Shown piece after piece: positions 1 through 8,900 of a stretch of DNA of 64,000 bases. The DNA is from Akkermansiaceae bacterium. GTDB taxonomy: Bacteria; Verrucomicrobiota; Verrucomicrobiia; Verrucomicrobiales; Akkermansiaceae. The notes under the pieces are model-generated. The model did no database searches, was not told where the DNA came from, and was given only the letters and a program-made list of their open reading frames with translations. The stretch spans positions 1 through 64,000 of the forward strand of contig JAQWZU010000106.1 in the NCBI GenBank assembly GCA_029253285.1. Reading direction: 5' to 3'. Position 1 is the stretch's first letter, and every line of letters starts with the position of its first letter. The position numbers and the translations under genes were made by a program.

Positions 1-623
1 CCGGAAATCGGACCCCCGGTTTTGTCCAACATGACGACATAGCCGGGAAGGTTTTCATTGGTCGATCCCAGACCGTAGTTCACCCACGATCCCATTGAGG
101 GCTTTCCTCCGAGCAGGGAACCCGAGTTCATCATCAACATCGCCGAGCCATGAATCGGCGAATCCGCCGTCATGGAATGAAGAAAGGCCATATCATCGAC
201 ACACTCACCCAAATTGGGAAAGAGGTCGGAGACGTGTTTTCCGCACTCCCCATACTGTTTGAATTTCCACTTCGGCCCAACCACGCGACCTTGGTTCTTC
301 TTCCCGCCACGACCGAAGGTCTTCAGCTTGATCGTTTTCCCATCAAGCGGATAAAGCTCCGGCTTGTAGTCAAAAGTATCCATGTGGCTCGGACCACCAT
401 ACATAAAGAGAAAAATGACCGACTTCGCCTTCGGCGCGATCATCGACTCCTGGGGAGCCAGCGGATTGGCATAAGAATCCAAGGTCGCTCCATTTGCTTT
501 GTTAAAAAACCCTTCCTTCGCCAACATTCCGGTGAGGGCCACCGAAGTGAAGCCACCGCCAATATCGCGAAGAAATTCCCGCCGGTCAACCCGGCCGCAA
601 AAAGTGTTCTGTGGATGTTTCAT
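1..623 (-). CDS. DUF1501 family secreted protein, 3' part beyond window edge
   Basis: Partial: the first 207 residues are visible and the frame runs open off the left edge, which is why the ORF track omits it. The start is an ATG four bases after the end of the cytochrome/DUF1553 gene at 628. The N-terminus has a twin-arginine-like signal (RRxFLRD, residues about 14-20, then a glycine-rich hydrophobic stretch). Further on it has the DUF1501 landmarks FMYGGPSHMDTFDYKPEL and ECGKHVSDLFPNLG. DUF1501 proteins belong to the sulfatase/alkaline phosphatase superfamily fold and are almost always encoded beside DUF1549/DUF1553 proteins in Planctomycetes and Verrucomicrobia. The substrate is unknown. 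It is probably exported and works with its upstream neighbour. Confidence 0.9.
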   Translation of the reverse strand, partial: MKHPQNTFCGRVDRREFLRDIGGGFTSVALTGMLAKEGFFNKANGATLDSYANPLAPQESMIAPKAKSVIFLFMYGGPSHMDTFDYKPELYPLDGKTIKLKTFGRGGKKNQGRVVGPKWKFKQYGECGKHVSDLFPNLGECVDDMAFLHSMTADSPIHGSAMLMMNSGSLLGGKPSMGSWVNYGLGSTNENLPGYVVMLDKTGGPIS

Positions 624-627
624 GGGA

Positions 628-3594
628 TCAGTCTATGAAGATAAATTCATTTAGGTTTAATACAAGCAGCGCAAAGCGATCGAGCGCCTCCTCTTCGTTC
701 AGACCATGCTTATCACGCATGGCATCAAAAAATTCATGGCTGTATTCCAGCTCCCGTTCTTTGGCCGGACGCGCCAGAGCCAGTTCGAGGCCAAGCCGGA
801 CACGCGCTTTGCGATCCTCCCCGGCTTCCTTACGCAATCGCTCGGCGAAGACCTTGGCTTGGTCGTTCATGAACTTACTGTTCAAAAAGCCCAACGCCTG
901 AGTCGGCACCGTCGTGGCAAACCTCACCGGACAACTCGTATCAGTATCGGCGACATCAAGATCTGCCAATTGCGGCGGCACCATCGAACGCTTCACCTTC
1001 ACATAAATCGTCCGGCGCACTTCATCTTCAGGGGACGATCTTCCCCAGGAGCCTCCCTTTTTTGACGAGGTCGCCAAAACCTCTTCGGGCAGCGGAATAA
1101 AGACACCCGGCCCACCCATTTTTCGATTCAGGGTTCCGGTAACGGCCAATATCGAGTCGCGAACTTCCTCCGCTGTCAGACGGCGCATGTCGAAGCGCCA
1201 AAAACTATTATTGTCAGGATCCTTCGCCAGAGCATCAGGATTCCCCTTCGAGGACATTTGAAATGTCCGCGACATCATGATCAACTTGTGCATCTTTTTA
1301 AGGCTCCATCCTTGCGCCACAAACTCCGTCGCCAACCAATCGAGCAACTCCGGGTGAGTGGGATCTTCGCCCAGGAAACCAAAGTCATTCGAGCTACGGC
1401 AAATTCCACGTCCGAAGTGATGCTGCCATACGCGATTCATCATCACGCGAGCCGTCCTCGGGTTGTCATCCCGGGAAATCCACTTCGCCAGAGCGGTCCG
1501 CCGCCCACTGGAATTGCGCCCATTCTCCGGAGCCTCAGCCTTCAATTCTTCGCCTCCAAAAATCCCCGGAATTCTTGGGGTCACCTCCTTTTCCTTATCT
1601 TCGGCATTGGCACTGCCGCGAATATGGACGTAGGTCGGAGGAAGATCTTTTCCGGTTTCCCTCGCCGTCATGATCTCCACTCCCCGCTTGGGCGGATCAG
1701 CTTCCTTTTTGCGAATCTCATTCTTCAAACGCTTCCAGCGATTCACGAGGTCCTTCTCCGCCTTGGTTCCCTCCTTGGACTTAAGCACTTTTTCCAGAGA
1801 GAGTGATTTGCCCGATGAAATACCGGCCCCAAAATCAAAAAACTGTCCTCCGCTTGTTTGTGTGACATGCGCCGCGATAACATTTCGTCCTACCTGCAGA
1901 GCATCGAGAAATTTCTTATCCGCGGCAAAGTCATCGTAGTCATCCCGGAAACCCTTACGCTTAATCACCGGTTGTCCGTTAACGAAAATCTCGACATCCT
2001 CGTCATGGTGAAGACTCAAGTTCAGCCTCTTCGGAATCTCTTCAAGCAGAAATGAAGTCTGCAACCATAACTCGGGAGTGTTCCACTTGGTATGCACAAT
2101 CATCTTTGGCCCCTTTGTTCCGAATCCGGCCTTCCCTTTCTTCCACTGATGATTCTCAGCGCGAAAACCTACCTCGGACCATCCGTCGACAATCGTTGTC
2201 GAGTAATGCCATTCCTGAGGAGTCGTTGCCCGGGCATCAGAAACCAGCCAGCGAACGGGCTCCACCGAAGCGCCATCCTTACCGACCGTCCTTTTCCCAA
2301 GCGATGCAAGAAGCTGCTTTTCGATCTTGGCTCGCTCCTTCTTGAGGTTCTCAACGTGACGGCGGTGGGCCTCCATCGTCGCTTCGTATTTGTCATCAAC
2401 TCCTTCGAATACCATTTTCTCCACCGGGCCTTTGCCACGTGAAAATGGCACGATCCCTCTAAAGAAGGACATGAAACTATAGTAGTCTTTCTGCGAAATC
2501 GGATCGCCCTTGTGATCATGACAGCGGGCGCACCCCACCGTCATTCCCAACACAACCTCGGTCGTAGTACGAACATTATCATCGAGAATATCGTAATAGG
2601 CCTGCTTCCGATCCGCGGGCTCATCATCCCACTGCATCAAATGATGAAAGGCCGTCGCGGACATGGAATCGAAAGTCGGCTTGGCCAACTCATCTCCAGC
2701 CAACTGCTCGGTCAAAAATTGAGTATACGGCTTGTCCTCGTTGAGAGCCTTGATGACATAATCGCGATAACGCCAGACGAAGGGCTTATCGCTGTCCCGC
2801 TCGAAACCATTGGTCTCGGCATAGCGAACCAGGTCCAACCAATGACGAGCCCACTTTTCCCCGTATGCGGGTGAAGCCAAAAGGCGATCGATGACCTTCT
2901 CCCATGCATTCGGAGACTTGTCGTTTTCGAATTTCTGCACTTCAGAAAGAGAGGGCGAGAGCCCGGTCAAATTATAGTAGGCCCGACGAATCAACTCCGC
3001 CCGAGAAGCTGGAGCATTAGGATTAAGCCCCACCTTATTCACCCCATCGTAAATGAAGGCATCGATCGGGGCTTTCCACTCAGCATTGCCCACAACCGGG
3101 ACACTAGGGCGCGCCATTGGTTTATATGACCAACGGCTTTTACTGAATTCGTTGATCGTAGTGATGGATTTGTCGTCCTCCTCCACCTCTACGAGGACAT
3201 CCGCATCCTCCGGAGTCCAAGGCATTCCCCGCTTCACCCAGTCCGACAAAACACCGCGCGCCTCTTCTGACAACTTTCCTTTCGGCGGCATCTCAAGATT
3301 TTCGTCTTCATAGCTGATCACATGAAGAATAAGGCTCTTCTCCGGTTCCGCCTCATTGAAAGCCGAACCATGGTCTCCCCCGATAATAATCCCTTTCCGA
3401 CTAATCATCTGAAACCCGGATTTCACTTTGGCATGACCCTTGGAATCCTTGCCACCATGACAACGAAAACAATTCTCCTCAAGCAAAGGGCGAACCTCCT
3501 TGGTGAAAAAGGAGACATCCTCCGGTGAGAATTCCTTGGCCGACAGACACGGAACAAAACCGCATATCAGCATTCCTAATATTTGCTTCTTCAT
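628..3594 (-). CDS. Planctomycete-type cytochrome c / DUF1549 / DUF1553 secreted protein
   Basis: About 988 residues. Domains in order: signal peptide (MKKQILGMLICGF), a PSCyt1 domain with one haem c motif CFRCHGG near residue 42, DUF1549 (about 160-370) ending in a second CxxCH-like motif CARCHDHK, and DUF1553 (about 700-960). Between the two DUFs lies an inserted beta-sandwich-like region (about 450-600, motifs HHDEDVEIFVNGQ and GRNVIAAHV) resembling the sugar-binding domain of glycosidases. I chose the ATG at 3594 because AGAAGG lies six bases upstream; 3600 overlaps the IclR stop as ATGA and 3615 is also open. It is the middle gene of an IclR - cytochrome - DUF1501 operon. The family has no proven reaction; a periplasmic redox role in breaking down complex carbon is inferred. 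Confidence 0.9.
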   Translation of the reverse strand: MKKQILGMLICGFVPCLSAKEFSPEDVSFFTKEVRPLLEENCFRCHGGKDSKGHAKVKSGFQMISRKGIIIGGDHGSAFNEAEPEKSLILHVISYEDENLEMPPKGKLSEEARGVLSDWVKRGMPWTPEDADVLVEVEEDDKSITTINEFSKSRWSYKPMARPSVPVVGNAEWKAPIDAFIYDGVNKVGLNPNAPASRAELIRRAYYNLTGLSPSLSEVQKFENDKSPNAWEKVIDRLLASPAYGEKWARHWLDLVRYAETNGFERDSDKPFVWRYRDYVIKALNEDKPYTQFLTEQLAGDELAKPTFDSMSATAFHHLMQWDDEPADRKQAYYDILDDNVRTTTEVVLGMTVGCARCHDHKGDPISQKDYYSFMSFFRGIVPFSRGKGPVEKMVFEGVDDKYEATMEAHRRHVENLKKERAKIEKQLLASLGKRTVGKDGASVEPVRWLVSDARATTPQEWHYSTTIVDGWSEVGFRAENHQWKKGKAGFGTKGPKMIVHTKWNTPELWLQTSFLLEEIPKRLNLSLHHDEDVEIFVNGQPVIKRKGFRDDYDDFAADKKFLDALQVGRNVIAAHVTQTSGGQFFDFGAGISSGKSLSLEKVLKSKEGTKAEKDLVNRWKRLKNEIRKKEADPPKRGVEIMTARETGKDLPPTYVHIRGSANAEDKEKEVTPRIPGIFGGEELKAEAPENGRNSSGRRTALAKWISRDDNPRTARVMMNRVWQHHFGRGICRSSNDFGFLGEDPTHPELLDWLATEFVAQGWSLKKMHKLIMMSRTFQMSSKGNPDALAKDPDNNSFWRFDMRRLTAEEVRDSILAVTGTLNRKMGGPGVFIPLPEEVLATSSKKGGSWGRSSPEDEVRRTIYVKVKRSMVPPQLADLDVADTDTSCPVRFATTVPTQALGFLNSKFMNDQAKVFAERLRKEAGEDRKARVRLGLELALARPAKERELEYSHEFFDAMRDKHGLNEEEALDRFALLVLNLNEFIFID

Positions 3595-3596
3595 CT

Positions 3597-4394
3597 TCAT
3601 CCTTCTGAGTTCCATCCAAATCTACCTGAAATCACGTCGGCTGCAGCCCGAATCTTTCGGGCCACCCCGTCCAAATCACAGTCCGGCAAACGCGATGACG
3701 GTGCCGTAATCCACAAAGCCGCAATTGGGTCATTCTTCCCATTAAAAATCGGAGCCCCCACACAATACTGCCCCTCTCTCTCCTCCGATAAATCAAAGCC
3801 ATAGCCTCTCTTCCGAACCTCATCAAGATGAGCCAAAAACTCATCCTTATCCAAAATGGTATTTTCGGTGAAATGAGTAAACTCCATGCGATCAACAATC
3901 TTCCGACATTCTTCATCAGGCAAATAAGCCAAAATCGCTTTCCCCGGCGCTGCCGTGTGCAACACAAAGCGCGTTCCCGGATCCACTGAAAACCGGAAGG
4001 CGTGAAGCCCCGGAACCTGATCCAGCACCACGCCTTCGCTTCCCGTTAAAGTCCCCAAAAGAACAGTCTCCTTCAGCTGATCCCGCAGGGTCCGCATGAT
4101 ATCAAGCGACTTCTCAAAAAGATTCATCTCCGACACTGAGGACGCGCCCACCGTGACAAACTTGGAGGTCAGACGGTATTTCTTACTCGGCTCCAGCCGC
4201 TCAAGGTATCCTGTCTCTTCCAAAGTCACCGCAATCCGGAAGGCACTATTCTTGGGAATAGCGAGGGCCTCGCACAACTCGGTCACATTCAAGCCCTCGG
4301 GGTACGACCCCAGCAATTCGACCAAAGCCAGCGCCCGGTCCAAGATAGGAACCCGATAGCGACTCCGGTCAGCATTTTGTAGTTTGTTTGCCAT
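3597..4394 (-). CDS. IclR family transcriptional regulator
   Basis: 265 residues from the ATG giving MANKLQNAD. The ORF track start at 4457 adds a tail unlike the family. Residues about 15-75 form the IclR winged helix (VPILDRALALVELLG, then LNVTELCEALAIPKNSAFR). Residues about 90-260 form the effector domain (FRFSVDPGTRFVLHTAAPGKAILA and REGQYCVGAPIFNGKND). IclR proteins bind DNA as dimers and respond to small aromatic or sugar-derived acids. The gene runs directly into the cytochrome/DUF1549 gene, so it probably controls that operon, perhaps also its own promoter in the 184-base gap facing the radical-SAM gene. The effector cannot be told from sequence. Confidence 0.9.
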   Translation of the reverse strand: MANKLQNADRSRYRVPILDRALALVELLGSYPEGLNVTELCEALAIPKNSAFRIAVTLEETGYLERLEPSKKYRLTSKFVTVGASSVSEMNLFEKSLDIMRTLRDQLKETVLLGTLTGSEGVVLDQVPGLHAFRFSVDPGTRFVLHTAAPGKAILAYLPDEECRKIVDRMEFTHFTENTILDKDEFLAHLDEVRKRGYGFDLSEEREGQYCVGAPIFNGKNDPIAALWITAPSSRLPDCDLDGVARKIRAAADVISGRFGWNSEG

Positions 4395-4578
4395 TTGAAA
4401 CGCGTTTCTCTGTAAATTACAGGCCACGACAATCCGATATTTCACTTTCCTCACCAAAAACCAAACCTGACGGACAGTTTTCGAGCGACCCTAATTACCA
4501 GGCACTCAACTCCGCTAAGTTTTGTTTTTACGAACAAAAGCATCTTGCAAAAATTACTCATAAGAACACTGTGTTCAC

Positions 4579-5841
4579 ATTAACACTATAAAGAAATTAG
4601 AGATCCTCGCGGACGCTGCCAAGTATGATGCCTCCTGTGCCAGCTCCGGCGCTACTCGAAAAGACTCCTCTGCCGGAAAAGGGGTCGGCTCAACCGGTGG
4701 GGTCGGCATTTGTCATTCCTACACACCCGATGGACGCTGCGTCTCGCTCCTAAAGATCCTTCTTACCAACGTCTGCCTCTACGATTGTCATTATTGCATC
4801 AACCGCCGCTCAAGCAACGTCCGCCGGGCACGCTTCACCGCCGAGGAGGTCGTTTCTCTGACTCTCGATTTCTACAAACGCAATTACATCGAAGGCCTCT
4901 TCCTCAGTTCGGGAATCGTGCGCAGCGCCGACTTCACCATGGAGCAGGTGGTGCAAGTCGCCCGGACGCTCCGCGAAGTCCATCACTTCAGAGGCTATAT
5001 CCATCTCAAGACCATCCCGGAAGCCTCGGACGAACTCATCGCTCAGGCCGGGAAATACGCCGACCGCATCAGCATCAACATCGAGCTCCCCCAACAAAAG
5101 AGTCTCAAGAATCTCGCTCCGGAAAAAAACATCTCCCGCACCCGGGAAGCGATGCACAAAATCGGCGACAAGATTGCCGAAAGCAAAGCGGAGAAGAGTC
5201 GCAAGAAATCGCCCTTCGCGACCGGGCAGAGCACCCAGATGATCGTGGGGGCCGACCAATCACACGACGCCCATTTTCTCAAACGCGCCGGTGATCTCTA
5301 CGGAAATTTCCAACTCCGACGCGTCTACTACTCGGCCTTCAGCCCCATCCCGGATTCCTCGGTTCGCCTCCCCCTAAAATCGCCTCCCCTGGTCCGTGAA
5401 CACCGTCTTTACCAAGCTGATTGGCTCATGCGCTTCTACGGATACGAAGTGGATGAAATCACCACGAAAAGCCAACCCAACCTTGATCTGGATATCGACC
5501 CCAAGCTTTCCTGGGCGCTGCGCAATCGCGACTTCTTTCCAATCGATCTTAACAAAGCCGACTACGAAGTAATCCTACGCATCCCGGGCCTCGGAGTGCG
5601 GAATGCCAAACGGATCATCACGGCCCGCCGCTTTCATCACATCCGCGTGAACGACCTCATCAAGATGCGGGTCAATTTGAAAAAATGCCTCCCCTTCATG
5701 ATCACCAGCGACCATCAACCCGCCACACTCGAACTGGATTCCGAAAAAATCCGAGCTCTCCATGCCCCTCCCGCGCAACAGTTGGAACTCAATTTCTCCG
5801 CGCCCATTCCCAAGAGCGAAGTCATCGGAGGAGAATTCTAA
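4579..5841 (+). CDS. Putative DNA modification/repair radical SAM protein with C-terminal HhH
   Basis: About 420 residues. The radical SAM cluster motif CLYDCHYC binds the 4Fe-4S cluster. The conserved N-terminus LEILADAAKYDASC and the block ICHSYTPDGRCVSLLKILLTN are typical of the family linked to DUF4130 and uracil-DNA-glycosylase-like proteins. A helix-hairpin-helix near residues 315-345 (DLNKADYEVILRIPGLG) suggests DNA binding. The ORF track begins at an internal GTG (4918) that would delete the cluster motif. The frame is open back to a TAA at 4561 but has no ATG, GTG or TTG there. An ATT at 4579 (encoding M/I-NTIKKLEIL) gives the family's usual N-terminus; ATA at 4588 is the other choice. 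DUF4130 follows after three bases. The substrate is unknown. Confidence 0.85.
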   Translation: MNTIKKLEILADAAKYDASCASSGATRKDSSAGKGVGSTGGVGICHSYTPDGRCVSLLKILLTNVCLYDCHYCINRRSSNVRRARFTAEEVVSLTLDFYKRNYIEGLFLSSGIVRSADFTMEQVVQVARTLREVHHFRGYIHLKTIPEASDELIAQAGKYADRISINIELPQQKSLKNLAPEKNISRTREAMHKIGDKIAESKAEKSRKKSPFATGQSTQMIVGADQSHDAHFLKRAGDLYGNFQLRRVYYSAFSPIPDSSVRLPLKSPPLVREHRLYQADWLMRFYGYEVDEITTKSQPNLDLDIDPKLSWALRNRDFFPIDLNKADYEVILRIPGLGVRNAKRIITARRFHHIRVNDLIKMRVNLKKCLPFMITSDHQPATLELDSEKIRALHAPPAQQLELNFSAPIPKSEVIGGEF

Positions 5842-5844
5842 GCG

Positions 5845-6711
5845 ATGAGAACCCTCGTCCATCCCAAAAACTTCGACGACTGGCGTCGGGTAGCACGATG
5901 CCTCCTCGCTGCTGGAATCCCACCAGAGGATCTTCTTTGGCAGAGCCGCGAACAGTTCGGACTTTTCTCTGAAGCACCACTGCCCCCAGGCACCGGAAAT
6001 CTCCCCAGAGTCCCCAAGGCCTTTGTCGACCTCGCCCGAACCGTCTCCTGCCATCGCTCGGGAGATCAATGGGCACTCCTCTACTCCCTTCTCTGGCGAC
6101 TCACGCACGGCGAAGCTCATCTCCTCGCGCTTTCCACGGACTCTCAAATTCATCGCGTCAGAACGATGGCCAAGCACATCGGGCGCGACATTCATAAGAT
6201 GCACGCCTTTGTCCGATTCCGAAAAGTCAATGACGCACCGGAAACCAATCGCGAGCAATTCGTCGCCTGGTTCGAAACCGAACATCGCATCGTGCGCCTC
6301 ACCTCCGCCTTCTTTCGCAAACGCTTCACCGGCATGGATTGGTCCATTCTCACCCCGGACGAATGCATGCACTGGGACGGCCAGAAAATTCACTTCACCG
6401 ACGGTGTTGACAAAACCCAAGCCCCCGACTCGGACTCCCTCGAAGAGCTTTGGAAAACCTACTACCGCAACATCTTCAACCCCGCCCGCCTCAAGGTAAA
6501 AGCGATGCAATCCGAGATGCCCAAGAAATATTGGAAGAACCTGCCCGAAGCAGAAATCATCAAGGAGCTCATCGCCTCTGGCAGCGACACCACCCAGGAA
6601 ATGCTGGCAACTCCCTCCTCCCCCGAAAAGCCAGCCCCCGATAACACCTACCTCGAAAAACTCCGCCAATTGGACAGAAACCCGGAGACAAATCCCCCTC
6701 CTCGGGCATAA
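5845..6711 (+). CDS. DUF4130 / TIGR03915-type DNA metabolism protein
   Basis: 288 residues, starting three bases after the radical-SAM stop, so the two are almost certainly co-translated. Family hallmarks are the start LVHPKNFDDWRRVARCLL, the central HIGRDIHKMHAFVRFRKV, and FVAWFETEHRIVRLTSAFF. In many bacteria this domain is fused to a uracil-DNA-glycosylase-like domain. Here that extension is absent: the protein ends in a proline-rich tail after NIFNPARLKVKAMQSEMPKK. No UDG-like gene is nearby. The pair has been predicted to act on DNA bases but has no settled reaction. It is a soluble cytoplasmic protein. Confidence 0.85.
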   Translation: MRTLVHPKNFDDWRRVARCLLAAGIPPEDLLWQSREQFGLFSEAPLPPGTGNLPRVPKAFVDLARTVSCHRSGDQWALLYSLLWRLTHGEAHLLALSTDSQIHRVRTMAKHIGRDIHKMHAFVRFRKVNDAPETNREQFVAWFETEHRIVRLTSAFFRKRFTGMDWSILTPDECMHWDGQKIHFTDGVDKTQAPDSDSLEELWKTYYRNIFNPARLKVKAMQSEMPKKYWKNLPEAEIIKELIASGSDTTQEMLATPSSPEKPAPDNTYLEKLRQLDRNPETNPPPRA

Positions 6712-6717
6712 TCCCGT

Positions 6718-7380
6718 ATGATGCGAAACATTCTCCTTATTGGTGGCTCCTCCGGTATCGGATTAGCGGCAAAAAACCTTTTGGAATCACAAGGCAACAA
6801 AGTCATTGCCACTTCCCGGAGCACTTTCGAAGCCACCAACCCGCAAGCTACTCTTAGTATTCCCGAGAGTCTTGATGGCTTGGTCTACTGCCCCGGCACG
6901 ATCAACCTCAAACCCTTCCATCGACTTACCGACCAGGAATTCCTCACTGACTGGGAAGTCAATTTCTTGGGAGCTACCCGCGCACTGAGACTTGCTCTTC
7001 CTTCCCTCAAAAAAGCGCCTTCCGCCTCCGTCGTTCTCTTCAGCACCGTCGCTGTCAAATGCGGCATGCCCATGCACGCCAGTATCGCCTCCGCCAAGGG
7101 TGCGGTCGAAGGACTCACCCGAAGCCTCGCCGCGGAGTGGGCCCCGAAAATTCGCGTGAATGCCATCGCTCCGTCTCTGACCGAAACTCCCCTGGCTGCC
7201 GGAATTTTGGCCGACGATAAACGCCGCGAAGCCGCAGCCGAGCGCCATCCTCTTAAGATGATCGGACAAGCAGAACACAGCGCGGAACTGGTCAGTTATC
7301 TTCTCTCAGACGCTTCACGGTTCACTACCGGGCAAATCCTCCGCCCCGACGGAGGTCTCTCCAGCCTTCGCCTTTTCTAG
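6718..7380 (+). CDS. SDR family oxidoreductase, catalytic Tyr replaced by Ile
   Basis: 220 residues. The Rossmann NAD(P)-binding motif is GGSSGIG (residues 9-15), and the strand-5 region with the conserved Ser is VVLFSTVAV. The active site reads SIASAK, so the tyrosine of the YxxxK pair is isoleucine at about 123 while Lys127 is kept. The C-terminal IRVNAIAPSLTETPLA and TGQILRPDGG blocks are well conserved. Without the tyrosine, ordinary alcohol/ketone chemistry is doubtful; a binding or atypical role is possible. Start is the first of two adjacent ATGs, six bases after the DUF4130 gene, so it may be read from the same transcript. It converges with the next gene with a two-base gap. Confidence 0.85.
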   Translation: MMRNILLIGGSSGIGLAAKNLLESQGNKVIATSRSTFEATNPQATLSIPESLDGLVYCPGTINLKPFHRLTDQEFLTDWEVNFLGATRALRLALPSLKKAPSASVVLFSTVAVKCGMPMHASIASAKGAVEGLTRSLAAEWAPKIRVNAIAPSLTETPLAAGILADDKRREAAAERHPLKMIGQAEHSAELVSYLLSDASRFTTGQILRPDGGLSSLRLF

Positions 7381-7382
7381 CC

Positions 7383-8831
7383 TCACGCCGCACTCTCATT
7401 CGCCGACAGCCCTGAAGCGATCTTACGCGCCATTCGCGGAAAAAGAATGAAGTGTAAAGGGAGGACCGAATACCAATAGACCCGCCCCAACAAGCCCTTC
7501 GGACGAAACGTCGCTGTTTGTTTAAGTCCGGTTTCGGAGACCTCAAACTCGAGCCAGGCCTCGCCGGGCATCTTCATTTCCGCTACGAGCATCAACCTCG
7601 CCACCTCGGAATCTCGGTCTGCTAAAACCACTCTCCAAAAATCCAGTGCGTCACCGGGAATCAATTCGGTTGGATGTCGACGACCTCGCCGCAAACCGGT
7701 TCCTCCAAAAAATCGATCCATCCAACCCCGGCATTTCCACGCCCAATTCATACTGGGCCATCCCCGCTTCCCCCCGACAGACCAAAGCGTTTCGATCACA
7801 TCTTCACGGGGTGCTTTTAAAGGAACACATCGCCCGTCTTTTAACACCCCGTGATCAGGAACCCGCACCACCTTCAAAAAGAACGGATCAATATCTCCCG
7901 AGGCCAGAGAACCAAACCAAGAGGAAGGAACCCTGTTTTGAGCGATATTAACGAAAGCCTTCTCGATCGCCTCCTCGTAGCTCAATAATATCTGGGGGAT
8001 AATCTCTCTTACCCCCTCATCGTGGCAAACCGTTTCATTGATTAACGATTCCACCAGAGTTTGAGCAAGCGGGTAACTCGTCGCGGTGACCAAGTATAGC
8101 CACTTTGCGGAAAGGCCCGGACTCAAAAAAGGAACCGAAATAATTGACCTCCGCAATCCCCTTGCCTCCGCATAACGAACAAGAAGGTCCCGGTAGGTAA
8201 GGACCTCGGGACCACCAATGTCATACTCCTCGCCCCACATTTCTCTCTGCCCCAATACACCAATGAGGTAGCCCACCACATTGCGAATCGCGATGGGTTG
8301 GCAGGGAGTCTCCGTCCACTTTGGCGTTAACATGAAAGGCAACTTTTCCGAGAGATCACGAATGATTTCAAAAGAGGCCGACCCCGAACCGACGATAATG
8401 GAAGCACGCAAGGTTGTTACCGAAACATCACCGTTTCGAAGAATGTCATTTACTCTCTCCCGTGACTGCAGGTGGGGTGACAAATCACCCTCGGGAATCA
8501 AACCACTCAGGTAAACGATCAGATTAGCCCTGATCCATTGCTGAAAAGCCCTCGCACAGGCCTCTTCCTTCTCATGGAAATCAGCACCCGACCCCATCGA
8601 ATGCAGTAAATAATAGGCCACATCGATGTCATCAGGAACCGGAGGCAGCTCTTTCAGAAAGTCAGCCTCAAAAAAAGCCAGCCTTCCCTCATCGATAAAA
8701 GCCGAAAATTGTCCAGTAGGAAACCGCTCAACTGAACGAACCTGAACCGTCACCCGGTGCCCTTCTTCCAGAAGCTCTGGGAGAAGGCGCAAACCGATGT
8801 ATCCATTGCCGCCAGTAAGGAGTATGTGCAT
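7383..8831 (-). CDS. NAD(P)H-binding SDR with C-terminal DUF2867
   Basis: 482 residues. An atypical SDR/NmrA-like Rossmann domain starts at residue 1 (LLTGGNGYIGLRLLPELL) and runs to about 290, with the family's YYLLHSMGSG block and LRASIIVGSGSASFEIIRDL. The remaining roughly 150 residues form a DUF2867-like domain (ELIPGDALDFWRVV, AWLEFEV, ending YSVLPLHFILFPRMA). This resembles the YbjT type of uncharacterised oxidoreductase. The product is probably cytoplasmic or peripherally membrane-bound. The substrate is unknown. A hairpin ends two bases before its ATG and covers the SD-like GAGG (see separate entry). Confidence 0.85.
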   Translation of the reverse strand: MHILLTGGNGYIGLRLLPELLEEGHRVTVQVRSVERFPTGQFSAFIDEGRLAFFEADFLKELPPVPDDIDVAYYLLHSMGSGADFHEKEEACARAFQQWIRANLIVYLSGLIPEGDLSPHLQSRERVNDILRNGDVSVTTLRASIIVGSGSASFEIIRDLSEKLPFMLTPKWTETPCQPIAIRNVVGYLIGVLGQREMWGEEYDIGGPEVLTYRDLLVRYAEARGLRRSIISVPFLSPGLSAKWLYLVTATSYPLAQTLVESLINETVCHDEGVREIIPQILLSYEEAIEKAFVNIAQNRVPSSWFGSLASGDIDPFFLKVVRVPDHGVLKDGRCVPLKAPREDVIETLWSVGGKRGWPSMNWAWKCRGWMDRFFGGTGLRRGRRHPTELIPGDALDFWRVVLADRDSEVARLMLVAEMKMPGEAWLEFEVSETGLKQTATFRPKGLLGRVYWYSVLPLHFILFPRMARKIASGLSANESAA

Positions 8832-8833
8832 TC

Positions 8834-8858
8834 CTCGGGATTATGGTCCAATCCCGGG
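8834..8858 (-). promoter_or_regulatory. Hairpin over the ribosome-binding region of the DUF2867 SDR gene
   Basis: On the minus-strand RNA, a nine-base arm CCCGGGATT pairs with AATCCCGAG (one G-U) across a seven-base loop. It ends two bases before the AUG and buries the only SD-like bases. There is no U-run after it, so it is not a typical terminator. A translation-control role is inferred. Confidence 0.35.
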
Positions 8859-8900
8859 ATCTTTCAAGGCAGCCGGACACTGGAATTGAACCGACAACCC

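Noticed and set aside
5575-6669. 364-aa minus-strand ORF opposite the radical-SAM/DUF4130 pair
   Set aside because: Antisense shadow spanning two well-supported genes.
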